A DNA stretch of 10,884 bases from the NCBI GenBank assembly GCA_944391255.1, contig CALXSW010000105.1:1-10884 (forward strand), written 5' to 3'. Every line of letters begins with the position of its first letter. Positions within the stretch are counted from its first letter, which is position 1. Source of the DNA: an uncultured Clostridia bacterium. Lineage in GTDB: Bacteria > Bacillota > Clostridia > UBA1381. Below, in pieces: positions 1 to 5,964 of this stretch. A model generated the notes under the pieces. It searched no databases. It was not told where the DNA came from and saw only the letters and a list, made by a program, of their open reading frames with translations. A program made the translations under genes and the position numbers.

Positions 1-180
1 AAAACCTTTTGAAATAAGACGGTTCAAGAGTGACTGGAGTGTCTGCTGTGTCCAACTCTTATCTGTGCTGCTGTCTATCAGCTTTTTCACCTCACTTGTA
101 GATATTGGAGTAGGATTGTGCCATATCACCTTCATAATTTCGAGTTCCGCGTCCGGAAGTCTCTTTTCAAATTTTTTCAA
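1..180 (-). CDS. BlaI/MecI-family transcriptional repressor, N-terminal part (runs off left edge)
   Basis: Sixty codons are visible and the frame is open to base 1, so the C-terminal half lies outside the window. The protein begins MKKFEKRLPDAELEIMKVIW and contains the segments TPISTSEVKKLI and WTQQTLQSLLNRLISKGF. This is the winged-helix DNA-binding domain of BlaI/MecI/CopY-type repressors, with the usual 'E.EIM..IW' first helix and the 'T..TLL.RL..KG' recognition-helix region. Family members bind as dimers and are often inactivated by proteolysis triggered by a BlaR1-type sensor protease; no such partner is visible, and one could lie beyond the edge. The start is the TTG at 180-178, preceded by GAGG at 192-189 with an 8-base gap; no in-frame ATG is better placed. 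Two operator-like dyads upstream suggest autoregulation. The family call is firm, but the inducer and target genes cannot be read here. Confidence 0.88.
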   Translation of the reverse strand, partial: MKKFEKRLPDAELEIMKVIWHNPTPISTSEVKKLIDSSTDKSWTQQTLQSLLNRLISKGF

Positions 181-201
181 GATAATTACCTCATTTCTTT
201 A

Positions 202-217
202 TACGACATTTGCCGTT
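202..217. promoter_or_regulatory. BlaI-type operator dyad 2, just downstream of the transcript start
   Basis: TACGACATTTGCCGTT is a second, more degenerate copy of the dyad at 234-249. It shares the core ACATTTG and the GAC/CGT flanks. The two copies are 32 bp apart start to start, about three helical turns, so two dimers could sit on the same DNA face. It lies just past the predicted transcript start, a position that would act as a roadblock. Confidence 0.62.
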
Positions 218-227
218 TTATATTTAT

Positions 228-256
228 ATTATATACTACATTTGTCGTATTGTCAA
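228..256 (-). promoter_or_regulatory. Consensus sigma-A promoter of the BlaI-type repressor gene
   Basis: Read on the minus strand, TTGACA (256-251) is followed after exactly 17 bases by TATAAT (233-228). Both hexamers match the housekeeping consensus perfectly. The predicted transcript start is near base 221, giving a leader of roughly 40 bases before the TTG start at 180. So strong a promoter on a repressor gene makes sense if the repressor holds it down through the two dyads that overlap it. Confidence 0.88.
234..249. promoter_or_regulatory. BlaI-type operator dyad 1, filling the promoter spacer
   Basis: The 16-mer TACTACATTTGTCGTA is a near-perfect inverted repeat (TACKACA / TGTCGTA halves) of the TACA...TGTA form known for BlaI/MecI operators. 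It occupies almost exactly the 17-base spacer between the -35 and -10 hexamers, so a bound dimer would block RNA polymerase. The sequence match is directly visible; binding by the adjacent repressor is inferred. Confidence 0.75.
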
Positions 257-542
257 GAGTTTTTATTTTTTTATTAAAAAAAATGCGATTTTTAAATAGT
301 ATTGCCGTTGCATCAGTGAATATGGTTATCCGTAATTTTAGCATTTCTATTTTATAGCTGCACAAATATATTGAATCTGTATCAAGAATCTTTTATCATA
401 CTTATGAATATTTCAACCTCACCATTTGATGAAAACAGTCTTATGTTCACACATCGCAGAAAATTATATCTGTTTATTTTTTCTTCGTTATACTGCACAT
501 ACTATACTTCCAAATTTAGTTAAAATACATAAAAACACACAA
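257..542. other. AT-rich intergenic stretch without a recognised gene
   Basis: This is the gap between the divergent repressor and MATE promoters. It is strongly A+T-rich. Short open frames exist on the plus strand, but they lack a convincing ribosome binding site and their residue content is low-complexity. I see no terminator hairpin, tRNA fold, repeat array or decayed gene here. Confidence 0.5.
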
Positions 543-571
543 TTGAAATAAACAACTCACAGTAGTATAAT
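543..571 (+). promoter_or_regulatory. Predicted sigma-A promoter of the MATE transporter gene
   Basis: TTGAAA (543-548) and TATAAT (566-571) are separated by 17 bases. The -10 is perfect and the -35 has five of six consensus bases. Transcription would start near 578, leaving a leader of about 29 bases with the ribosome binding site at 594-598. There is no room for a riboswitch. No clear copy of the BlaI-type dyad overlaps this promoter. Confidence 0.8.
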
Positions 572-606
572 AGTAAAAGTATTTTGCAAAATCGGAGGTG
601 ATGTCT

Positions 607-1953
607 ATGGAACGCGATATGACAAAAGGCAAACCGATAGACATAATTTTAAAATTCACACTTCCCATTTTTTTGGGAAACATATTTCAGCAGTTTTATA
701 ACATGGTCGATACGATCATAGTTGGTAAGTTTGTAGGGACTAAGGCATTGGCGGGCGTTGGCTCGACCGGCACGATAACGTTTTTGATCCTCGGCTTTCT
801 TACCGGTTTTACAGCCGGCATAACAGTCATAACGGCTCAGCGGTTCGGCGCCGGAAAAATGGCTGAAATGCGCAAAACTGTGGCGTCAGCCGCCATACTT
901 GCAGCAGCGCTTTCAATAATAATGACCGCGGTAAGCATGCTCGGTATGAGATCGCTCCTTACGGCGATGAATACTCCGGCGGATATCTTTAATGACGCAT
1001 ACAGCTATATAATAATAATATGCGGCGGAATAGGCGCTCAGGTACTGTACAATCTGCTTTCAAGCATTCTCCGCGCTCTCGGAAACAGCAAGACTCCGCT
1101 GTACTTTCTGATAATTTCAGCGGTGCTTAATATAATCCTTGACCTTGTATTTATCATCGTATTCAAAATGGGAACCGCCGGAGCGGCATGGGCGACAGTT
1201 ATATCACAGGGTATATCAGGCGTGCTCACATTGATGTATATTTGCAAGAAAGTACATATATTAAAAATGACAAAAACAGACTGGATACCGAATAAAAATA
1301 TTGTGAGAGCTCAGATAAGAGTCGGACTGCCTATGGGACTTCAGTATTCAATAACCGCAATAGGAACGATAATGGTACAGTCATCACTCAACACGCTCGG
1401 CTCCACAGCCGTTGCCGCTTTTACAGCCGCAAGCAAGATCGAGCAGATCGTCACACAGGCATTTGTCGCGCTCGGAACAACAATGGCAACATTCTGCGCT
1501 CAGAATTCAGGCGCGTGGCTTTATGACAGGATCCGCCGCGGCTTCATCTCATGCGATATAATCGGCTTTACATACGCAGCCGCAGCCGGGCTTATAATCG
1601 CGTTTTTCGGCAAGAATCTCACGATCATGTTCATAACCGAAGGCATAGATGAGATAATGCCTATGGTAAGCACCTATTTAAAATGCAGTGCATTCTTCTA
1701 TATTCCGCTTTCTATCGTAAACTCTTACCGAAACGGCATACAGGGAATGGGATATGGCATACTGCCAATGACAGCCGGAATAACAGAGCTTGCGAGCAGA
1801 GGCATTGTGGCAGTCATCGCGGCTCATAAGCATAGCTATATCGGAATATGCTTAGCAAGTCCAATAGCGTGGATAGCGGCAGCTATACTGCTTTTGGTGA
1901 TGTATACTCTGATAATGAAAAAGCATCGTTCTGACAAAATCTCAGCCGCCTGA
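607..1953 (+). CDS. MATE-family multidrug/sodium (or proton) antiporter
   Basis: The product is about 448 residues, the usual size for MATE exporters, which use a cation gradient to expel drugs or metabolites across the inner membrane. The N terminus (TKGKP, then ILKFTLPIFLGNIFQQFYNM, then VDTIIVGKFVG, about residues 6-44) is the characteristic first-helix signature of the NorM/DinF/MepA-like group. The two-lobed repeat is visible: a second 'GLPMGLQYS' helix start occurs about half-way along and mirrors the first. Long hydrophobic stretches fit twelve membrane helices. I chose the ATG at 607 because GGAGG lies at 594-598, 8 bases away. A GTG at 598 and an ATG at 601 overlap or crowd that site. 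The gene stands alone between its own promoter and a strong terminator. Its substrate cannot be predicted. The divergent repressor could control it, but no operator is seen at its promoter. Confidence 0.93.
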   Translation: MERDMTKGKPIDIILKFTLPIFLGNIFQQFYNMVDTIIVGKFVGTKALAGVGSTGTITFLILGFLTGFTAGITVITAQRFGAGKMAEMRKTVASAAILAAALSIIMTAVSMLGMRSLLTAMNTPADIFNDAYSYIIIICGGIGAQVLYNLLSSILRALGNSKTPLYFLIISAVLNIILDLVFIIVFKMGTAGAAWATVISQGISGVLTLMYICKKVHILKMTKTDWIPNKNIVRAQIRVGLPMGLQYSITAIGTIMVQSSLNTLGSTAVAAFTAASKIEQIVTQAFVALGTTMATFCAQNSGAWLYDRIRRGFISCDIIGFTYAAAAGLIIAFFGKNLTIMFITEGIDEIMPMVSTYLKCSAFFYIPLSIVNSYRNGIQGMGYGILPMTAGITELASRGIVAVIAAHKHSYIGICLASPIAWIAAAILLLVMYTLIMKKHRSDKISAA

Positions 1954-1971
1954 CAGATCATGTTTAAGTCA

Positions 1972-2014
1972 AAAAAACACGGTATTGTCCCGATCAAACA
2001 ATACCGTGTTTTTT
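1972..2014. terminator. Bidirectional rho-independent terminator between the MATE gene and mtnN
   Basis: A perfect 17-bp inverted repeat (1972-1988 and 1998-2014) encloses a 9-base loop. The arms are A6-CACGGTATTGT and its complement, so the hairpin ends in a run of T on either strand. It lies 18 bases past the MATE stop and 10 bases past the mtnN stop, serving both convergent genes. Confidence 0.95.
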
Positions 2015-2024
2015 GGTTTATGTA

Positions 2025-2711
2025 TCAGCATTTGCTAAGATACATCTTTATTATCTTTATAGAATTTTCTGCCGCCATCTTCGCGAATGTCGGGAAATCC
2101 ATTTCACTGTCGCTGTTCGCTCCGTCTGAGATAGCGCGCAGCACACCGAACGGTACAGAATTCATCGCGCATACATGACCTATAGACGCGCCCTCCATTT
2201 CAGCGGCAGCTCCGTTAAACATTCCTATAAGCTTTTCTCTCTGATCGTTTCTGCATATAAACTGATCACCGGACACGATAACTCCCTTAACTGTGTGTAT
2301 GCCCAGTTCAGCCGTACATTCAGCCAGGATATCTGTGATCCTCTGATCGCAGTCCATATATACCCTGTTTATACCTGTTATAAATCCCATCTCATCTCCG
2401 AGAGGTGTTGTGTCCATATCATGTTCCGCTGTCTTTGTGGCAATTACGACATCTCCGATTGAAAGGGATCTGTCAAGTCCGCCGGCAACGCCTATATTTA
2501 TAATGCTGTCAGTATTATATTTCAGGATCATTGTCTGAGCGGTAACCGCGGCGTTCACCTTTCCAACGCCCGCTTCAGCTACAACTACTTCTTTATTGTT
2601 CAAAATACCTTTATAAAATTTGACGGAAGAAATTGTATCAATTTCCACATTTTCCATTATGGCCTTGAGTCCGTCGACCTCGCTCGCCATCGCTCCGATA
2701 ATTCCTATCAC
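2025..2711 (-). CDS. mtnN: 5'-methylthioadenosine/S-adenosylhomocysteine nucleosidase
   Basis: The product has 228 residues, the normal family length. The cytoplasmic enzyme removes adenine from methylthioadenosine, S-adenosylhomocysteine and 5'-deoxyadenosine, recycling the by-products of SAM-dependent methylation, polyamine synthesis and radical-SAM chemistry. It also supplies S-ribosylhomocysteine, the precursor of autoinducer-2 when LuxS is present. The N terminus is MIGIIGAMASEVDGL. The residues known to be catalytic in the E. coli enzyme align with Glu11, Glu173 (in AAAEMEGASIGHVC) and Asp196 (in RAISDGAN). INIGVAGGLD, GDVVIA and GVIVSGDQFI are further family blocks. The start is a GTG at 2711-2709 with GGAGG at 2725-2721, a 9-base gap. 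No convincing -35/-10 pair is visible upstream. It ends at the shared terminator. Confidence 0.96.
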   Translation of the reverse strand: MIGIIGAMASEVDGLKAIMENVEIDTISSVKFYKGILNNKEVVVAEAGVGKVNAAVTAQTMILKYNTDSIINIGVAGGLDRSLSIGDVVIATKTAEHDMDTTPLGDEMGFITGINRVYMDCDQRITDILAECTAELGIHTVKGVIVSGDQFICRNDQREKLIGMFNGAAAEMEGASIGHVCAMNSVPFGVLRAISDGANSDSEMDFPTFAKMAAENSIKIIKMYLSKC

Positions 2712-2760
2712 TGCTCTTTTCCTCCATAATATTATTGCTCGTATCGGGAATACTATAATT

Positions 2761-2781
2761 GCCGTTCATTTCAGAAACGGC
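2761..2781. repeat. Short inverted repeat in the mtnN / small-ORF divergent region
   Basis: GCCGTT (2761-2766) and AACGGC (2776-2781) form a 6-bp dyad with a 9-base spacer, in the gap between two divergent genes. There is no T-run, so it is not a terminator. It could be an operator or chance. Confidence 0.3.
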
Positions 2782-2835
2782 ATAGATCTTTCGCAGTCTG
2801 CATATAAGATGACTGTAAAATGTGAGGTATAAAAC

Positions 2836-3018
2836 ATGAAAAAATTTTCTGAAAATGAAAAGCTTTTAAAAAAACTTTCATTCGGGCTTGAATCAGACGC
2901 TGTTTCGCATAACGAATGTACCGGCCTTATTTCATTCGCGCCTGTTGATAAGGAGCAGCTTAAAAATTACAGCCAGATACAGAGCTATTCGCCTGACGAT
3001 ATAGTCACCGGCAAATGA
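2836..3018 (+). CDS. Small hypothetical protein, 60 residues
   Basis: I do not recognise a named family. The reading frame has a good start: GAGG at 2824-2827, 8 bases before ATG 2836. Its codons look like those of the neighbouring genes (ATA for Ile, CTT for Leu, TCA for Ser, mixed third positions), which supports real coding. The product is soluble-looking. It has a basic N-terminal helix-like segment (residues 1-17, FSENEKLLKKL), a central SHNECTGL motif with a single Cys near residue 28 and a neighbouring His, and a polar, Tyr-rich tail. There is no signal peptide or membrane segment. It is transcribed away from mtnN, and its last 14 bases overlap the end of the phosphopantetheinyl transferase gene on the other strand. 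Upstream promoter elements are weak; a TATAAT at 2754-2759 lacks a good -35. Confidence 0.6.
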   Translation: MKKFSENEKLLKKLSFGLESDAVSHNECTGLISFAPVDKEQLKNYSQIQSYSPDDIVTGK

Positions 3019-3616
3019 CAGAGGCAGCCATGCTGTAGCCGTCATCATATGTGATATCATATATCATGTATCTCTTGCCATTATGCTCAGCGTATTCGTC
3101 AAGGACATCTGTTGTTGAAAAGCCTATCTGTATCCCCTCGCCTGCCGCCTTTGAAAAAGCCTCTTTTCTCGCCCAGATCCGATTGAAATTATCTTTCGGA
3201 TCTGATTTTACATAATTGTATTCACGATCGGTAAAAAAACGCTGTGCAAGCCTCATATTCGCATTTCTTTTTTTCTGAACATCAATACCTACCTCAGCCT
3301 TTGCAACAGCGCACACGGCATATCTGCCCGAATGTGACAGGCTGAAAAAGGCGGGGATATCCTTAAAATAAGTTTTCCCTCTGTCATCGGCATAATATTC
3401 TATTGGCGGTTTTACGCCGAAACATTTTTCCGCCGCGTGTATCAGAACAAGCTCCGCCCCAACTGACTGGATCATGCTCTTTTCATTTTTTTTGCGGCTG
3501 AGCTTTTTCAGCCTGTATCCTGAAAATCCGCTAAAATCCGTTTTTTCTATTTCAAGTCCCGTTATATCGGCTATAAATACCCGTATATCAGATATTTCCA
3601 ATTCGACTATATTCAT
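3005..3616 (-). CDS. Sfp-type 4'-phosphopantetheinyl transferase
   Basis: This 203-residue cytoplasmic enzyme family moves the phosphopantetheine arm of coenzyme A onto a conserved serine of acyl- or peptidyl-carrier proteins, converting apo- to holo-carrier. Family blocks appear in order: FSLSHSGRYAVCAVA (91-105), GIDVQ (110-114) and IWARKEAFSKAAGEGI (147-162), the last being the W/KEA signature. Asp112 and Glu152 match the magnesium ligands of Sfp. The third ligand position, Glu in Sfp, is Gln114 here. Length and motif spacing are closer to Sfp than to the ~120-residue AcpS. The start ATG at 3616 overlaps the sirtuin stop (ATGA), with GGAG at 3630-3627, so translation is probably coupled. 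No polyketide or non-ribosomal peptide genes are in the window, so the carrier substrate is unknown; it could be the fatty-acid carrier protein. Confidence 0.9.
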   Translation of the reverse strand: MNIVELEISDIRVFIADITGLEIEKTDFSGFSGYRLKKLSRKKNEKSMIQSVGAELVLIHAAEKCFGVKPPIEYYADDRGKTYFKDIPAFFSLSHSGRYAVCAVAKAEVGIDVQKKRNANMRLAQRFFTDREYNYVKSDPKDNFNRIWARKEAFSKAAGEGIQIGFSTTDVLDEYAEHNGKRYMIYDITYDDGYSMAASVICR

Positions 3617-4335
3617 ATTTTCAAAGCTCCGAGCACCTCGCCTATCGGCTTATTTATAACAAGCTCCGCCATAGAGTCAGCTGATGTGGCGCTTAGATTT
3701 ATAAGCACAAGATGTCTGCCGTTAAAATAATTTATAAATCCGGCTGCCGGATATACGACAAGCGACGTTCCCCCTATTATTAGAGTGTCCGCCTCTGATA
3801 TCGCTTTTACAGCGCCTCTTATAACATTGTCATCAAGCATTTCCTCATACAATACAACATCAGGCTTTATCCTGCCGCCGCATTCGTCGCATACAGGTAT
3901 TCCCTTAGAATTCTCTATAGCGCTGACATCAAAAAATTTTCCGCACTTCTCGCAGTAATTGCGCAATGTGGAGCCGTGCAGCTCATACACCTTTTTAGAG
4001 CCTGCAAGCTGATGCAGACCGTCTATATTCTGAGTTATGACCGCTTTCAGCTTTCCTTTTTTTTCAAGCTCCGCCAACGCTATATGCGCCTTGTTAGGCT
4101 TAGCGCCCTTTACTATCAGCTTATCACGGTAAAATCTGAAAAACTCATCGGGATGTCTGTAGTAAAATGTAGCGCTGACCATCTGCTCCGGCGGATAATC
4201 ATATTTCATATTGTATAGACCGTCTACACTTCTGAAATCAGGGATCCCGCTTTCAGTCGACACGCCCGCGCCGCCAAAAAACACAATATTTTCCGATTCA
4301 TCAATAATCTCCTGAAGTCTTTGAACATCAGTCAT
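3613..4335 (-). CDS. cobB: NAD-dependent protein deacylase, sirtuin (Sir2) family
   Basis: The 240-residue product carries the full sirtuin core. GGAGVSTESGIPDFR (21-35) is the NAD-binding loop, TQNIDGLH (101-108) holds the Asn/Asp pair, and ELHGS (118-122) carries catalytic His120. Cys128/Cys131 and Cys149/Cys152 form the zinc site, followed by GGTSLVVYPAAGFI (188-201). Sirtuins remove acetyl or other acyl groups from lysines, consuming NAD and releasing nicotinamide and O-acyl-ADP-ribose. The SATFYYRHPDEFFRFY region lacks the Tyr-x-x-Arg pair typical of SIRT5/E. coli CobB desuccinylases and reads more like the Thermotoga-type (class U) deacetylases, so acetyl-lysine is the likelier substrate. 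The start is ATG 4335, with AAGGGGG at 4351-4345 as binding site. The gene follows a hairpin that ends the upstream transcript and is coupled to the phosphopantetheinyl transferase. Confidence 0.95.
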   Translation of the reverse strand: MTDVQRLQEIIDESENIVFFGGAGVSTESGIPDFRSVDGLYNMKYDYPPEQMVSATFYYRHPDEFFRFYRDKLIVKGAKPNKAHIALAELEKKGKLKAVITQNIDGLHQLAGSKKVYELHGSTLRNYCEKCGKFFDVSAIENSKGIPVCDECGGRIKPDVVLYEEMLDDNVIRGAVKAISEADTLIIGGTSLVVYPAAGFINYFNGRHLVLINLSATSADSMAELVINKPIGEVLGALKI

Positions 4336-4378
4336 AGCTGTCCGCCCCCTTATAGTTCAGCATCTCAATTAAACCAAC

Positions 4379-4409
4379 AGGGCGCAGCAAACAAATTTTG
4401 CCGCGCCCT
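4379..4409 (-). terminator. Hairpin after the lipoprotein gene, probable terminator
   Basis: A 13-bp inverted repeat (4379-4391 and 4397-4409; GC-rich AGGGCGC core) encloses a 5-base loop. One position is a G-U wobble in the minus-strand RNA and an A-C mismatch in the plus-strand RNA, so it folds better for minus-strand transcription. The trailing sequence on the minus strand has interrupted T's (TTGGTTTAATT), so termination may be partial. It sits between the lipoprotein stop and the sirtuin start. Confidence 0.65.
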
Positions 4410-4438
4410 TTCCTGCATTTTTAGTATTTTATCGGATA

Positions 4439-4999
4439 TTACTGTATTACATTTCCCGATGACGATGACAGATCTGCCGCATCCTCCGGAATTGCGCTCT
4501 CAACAGCTGACGCCGCGGCTGTTGCAAGATTGATCAGCATATTTTTCTGATCCTGCGTATTTCCGGAACCGGCTGAAATTCTTATATAGCAGCCTCTATC
4601 ATATACGCATATAAACGGATATGCTATATAGCAGTCCTCGCCTATACCCTGTACGAATTCCATATCTGTTCTGTACACGCGCGCATCCTCATAAGCATTC
4701 CACACCTGCTGCGCTGATACCGAGTCTGAAAACTGCATGATACCAACAGATACAGGATCAGCTGATCCGATCGGGTTCGCAACATATGTGCATGTTATCA
4801 TTCCGTTATCATTTACAATACCGTCATCTGACAGCACAAGGCTTGTGCCTGTCGCGCTTGACGCTGACGCCAATGACAAAACACTGTCCGGATTAAGGAC
4901 CGGGACCGAGCTGTTCTTTGGAGATTCAGCGTTTTCACCGCATGCGGTGAGCGATAACGCTATAGCTGCCGCTGCCATTACCGAAAAAAACTTCCTCAT
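4439..4999 (-). CDS. Putative lipoprotein of unknown function
   Basis: The 186-residue product starts with a lipoprotein signal peptide: MRKFF, a run of Ala/Leu, then the lipobox LTAC with the lipidated Cys at residue 20. It should be anchored to the outer face of the membrane. A Ser/Ala-rich linker (about 25-58) is followed by a globular domain (about 60-170) with beta-rich, aromatic segments and four further cysteines (70, 123, 131, 137; the last three in EDCYIAYPFICVYDRGCYIR). The tail is Ser/acidic-rich. I do not recognise the domain; it vaguely recalls short clostridial lipoproteins of DUF type, which I cannot confirm. The start is ATG 4999, with GGAGG at 5009-5005. An in-frame ATG at 5011 overlaps that site and is rejected. 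It lies 32 bases past the transketolase C-subunit gene with no terminator between, so it is probably cotranscribed. Confidence 0.85.
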   Translation of the reverse strand: MRKFFSVMAAAAIALSLTACGENAESPKNSSVPVLNPDSVLSLASASSATGTSLVLSDDGIVNDNGMITCTYVANPIGSADPVSVGIMQFSDSVSAQQVWNAYEDARVYRTDMEFVQGIGEDCYIAYPFICVYDRGCYIRISAGSGNTQDQKNMLINLATAAASAVESAIPEDAADLSSSSGNVIQ

Positions 5000-5031
5000 A
5001 ATATCCTCCATACCTATACCAAATTCAATTA

Positions 5032-5964
5032 TTATTTCTTAAGAGCCATTGCTTCCTTTGCCTTAGCAACAATATTTTCAGCAGTAAGACCATATTCCTT
5101 AAACAGCTCTGCCGGCTTACCCGACTTTCCGTAACGGTCTGTGCCGATTATCTTAACAGGGCAAGGAGCATTTGCGCATACTACCTCTGTTACAGCGCTT
5201 CCGAGTCCGCCCATTATATAATGCTCTTCAGCTGTTACGATAGCGCCTGTTTCCTTTGCAGCCTTTGTTATGATCTCCTCATCTATAGGCTTTATTGTGT
5301 GTATATTTATAACACGCGCGCTTATTCCCTCAGCCTCAAGCATTTCGGCAGCCTTAAGTCCTTCCTGAACCATAAGACCTGTAGCGATTATAGTAACATC
5401 GCTTCCGTCCTTGAGCTGAACGCCTTTACCAAGCTCAAACTTATAATCCGGACCGTTTACATCTTCAACTGCCAGACGTCCGAATCTCATGTATACAGGG
5501 CCTTTGTGGTCGATAGCAGCCTTTACAGCAAGCTGAGCCTCTATATCGTCTGCCGGATTTATTACTACCATTGTAGGAATACTTCTCATGAGCGCGATAT
5601 CTTCAAGACACTGATGTGACGCGCCGTCTTCACCTACAGAAATACCTGCATGTGTAGCGCCGATCTTTACATTGAGCTCAGGATAGCCAATTGAGTTTCT
5701 TATCTGCTCAAAAGCTCGTCCTGCTGCAAACATAGCAAATGTTGACGCGAATACAGTCTTGCCTGTAGTAGCGAGACCTGCAGCAACACACATCATATTG
5801 CTTTCAGCGATACCGCAGTTTATAAATCTTTCAGGATATACCTTCTTGAATGTATCTGTCTTAGTTGACTTTGAAAGGTCCGCATCGAGAACAACGATAT
5901 TTTCGTTATCGCCGTACTTTACCAAAGCGTTACCGTATGATATTCTTGTAGCTGTCTTTCCCAT
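5032..5964 (-). CDS. Transketolase, C-terminal subunit
   Basis: The 310-residue product corresponds to the pyrimidine-binding and C-terminal domains of transketolase, which in most bacteria are fused to the N-terminal domain in one chain of over 600 residues. GIAESNMMCVAAGLA (51-65) carries Glu54, the position of the glutamate that activates the thiamine ring. STFAMFAAGRAFEQIRN (74-90) and GATHAGISVGEDGASHQ (102-118) are the typical family blocks. The last third (from about residue 185) is the C-terminal domain with VTIIATGLMVQEGLKAAEML and GGLGSAVTE. With the N-subunit it transfers two-carbon ketol units between sugar phosphates in the non-oxidative pentose phosphate pathway. The start ATG shares one base with the N-subunit stop (TAATG), with GGAGG 10 bases upstream, so the subunits should be made in equal amounts by coupled translation. 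Confidence 0.95.
   Translation of the reverse strand: MGKTATRISYGNALVKYGDNENIVVLDADLSKSTKTDTFKKVYPERFINCGIAESNMMCVAAGLATTGKTVFASTFAMFAAGRAFEQIRNSIGYPELNVKIGATHAGISVGEDGASHQCLEDIALMRSIPTMVVINPADDIEAQLAVKAAIDHKGPVYMRFGRLAVEDVNGPDYKFELGKGVQLKDGSDVTIIATGLMVQEGLKAAEMLEAEGISARVINIHTIKPIDEEIITKAAKETGAIVTAEEHYIMGGLGSAVTEVVCANAPCPVKIIGTDRYGKSGKPAELFKEYGLTAENIVAKAKEAMALKK

Noticed and set aside
551..571. BlaI-type operator at the MATE promoter
   Set aside because: Only a weak half-site (ACAGTAGTA) is present and no dyad is seen, so control of the MATE gene by the repressor is not supported.
598..606. Earlier GTG (598) and ATG (601) starts for the MATE gene
   Set aside because: They overlap or crowd the GGAGG at 594-598. 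ATG 607 has normal spacing, and the family begins near there.
4349..4377. Promoter for the sirtuin gene (TTGGTT, 17 bases, TATAAG, minus strand)
   Set aside because: The -10 would overlap the likely ribosome binding site and the leader would be only about six bases. I judge it a chance match.
5000..5011. ATG at 5011 as start of the lipoprotein
   Set aside because: This codon overlaps the ribosome binding site used by ATG 4999, which gives a standard signal peptide.
5221..5619. 132-codon plus-strand ORF inside the transketolase C-subunit gene
   Set aside because: It is a shadow of a well-supported minus-strand gene, with Tyr/Ser/Leu-rich nonsense content and no ribosome binding site.
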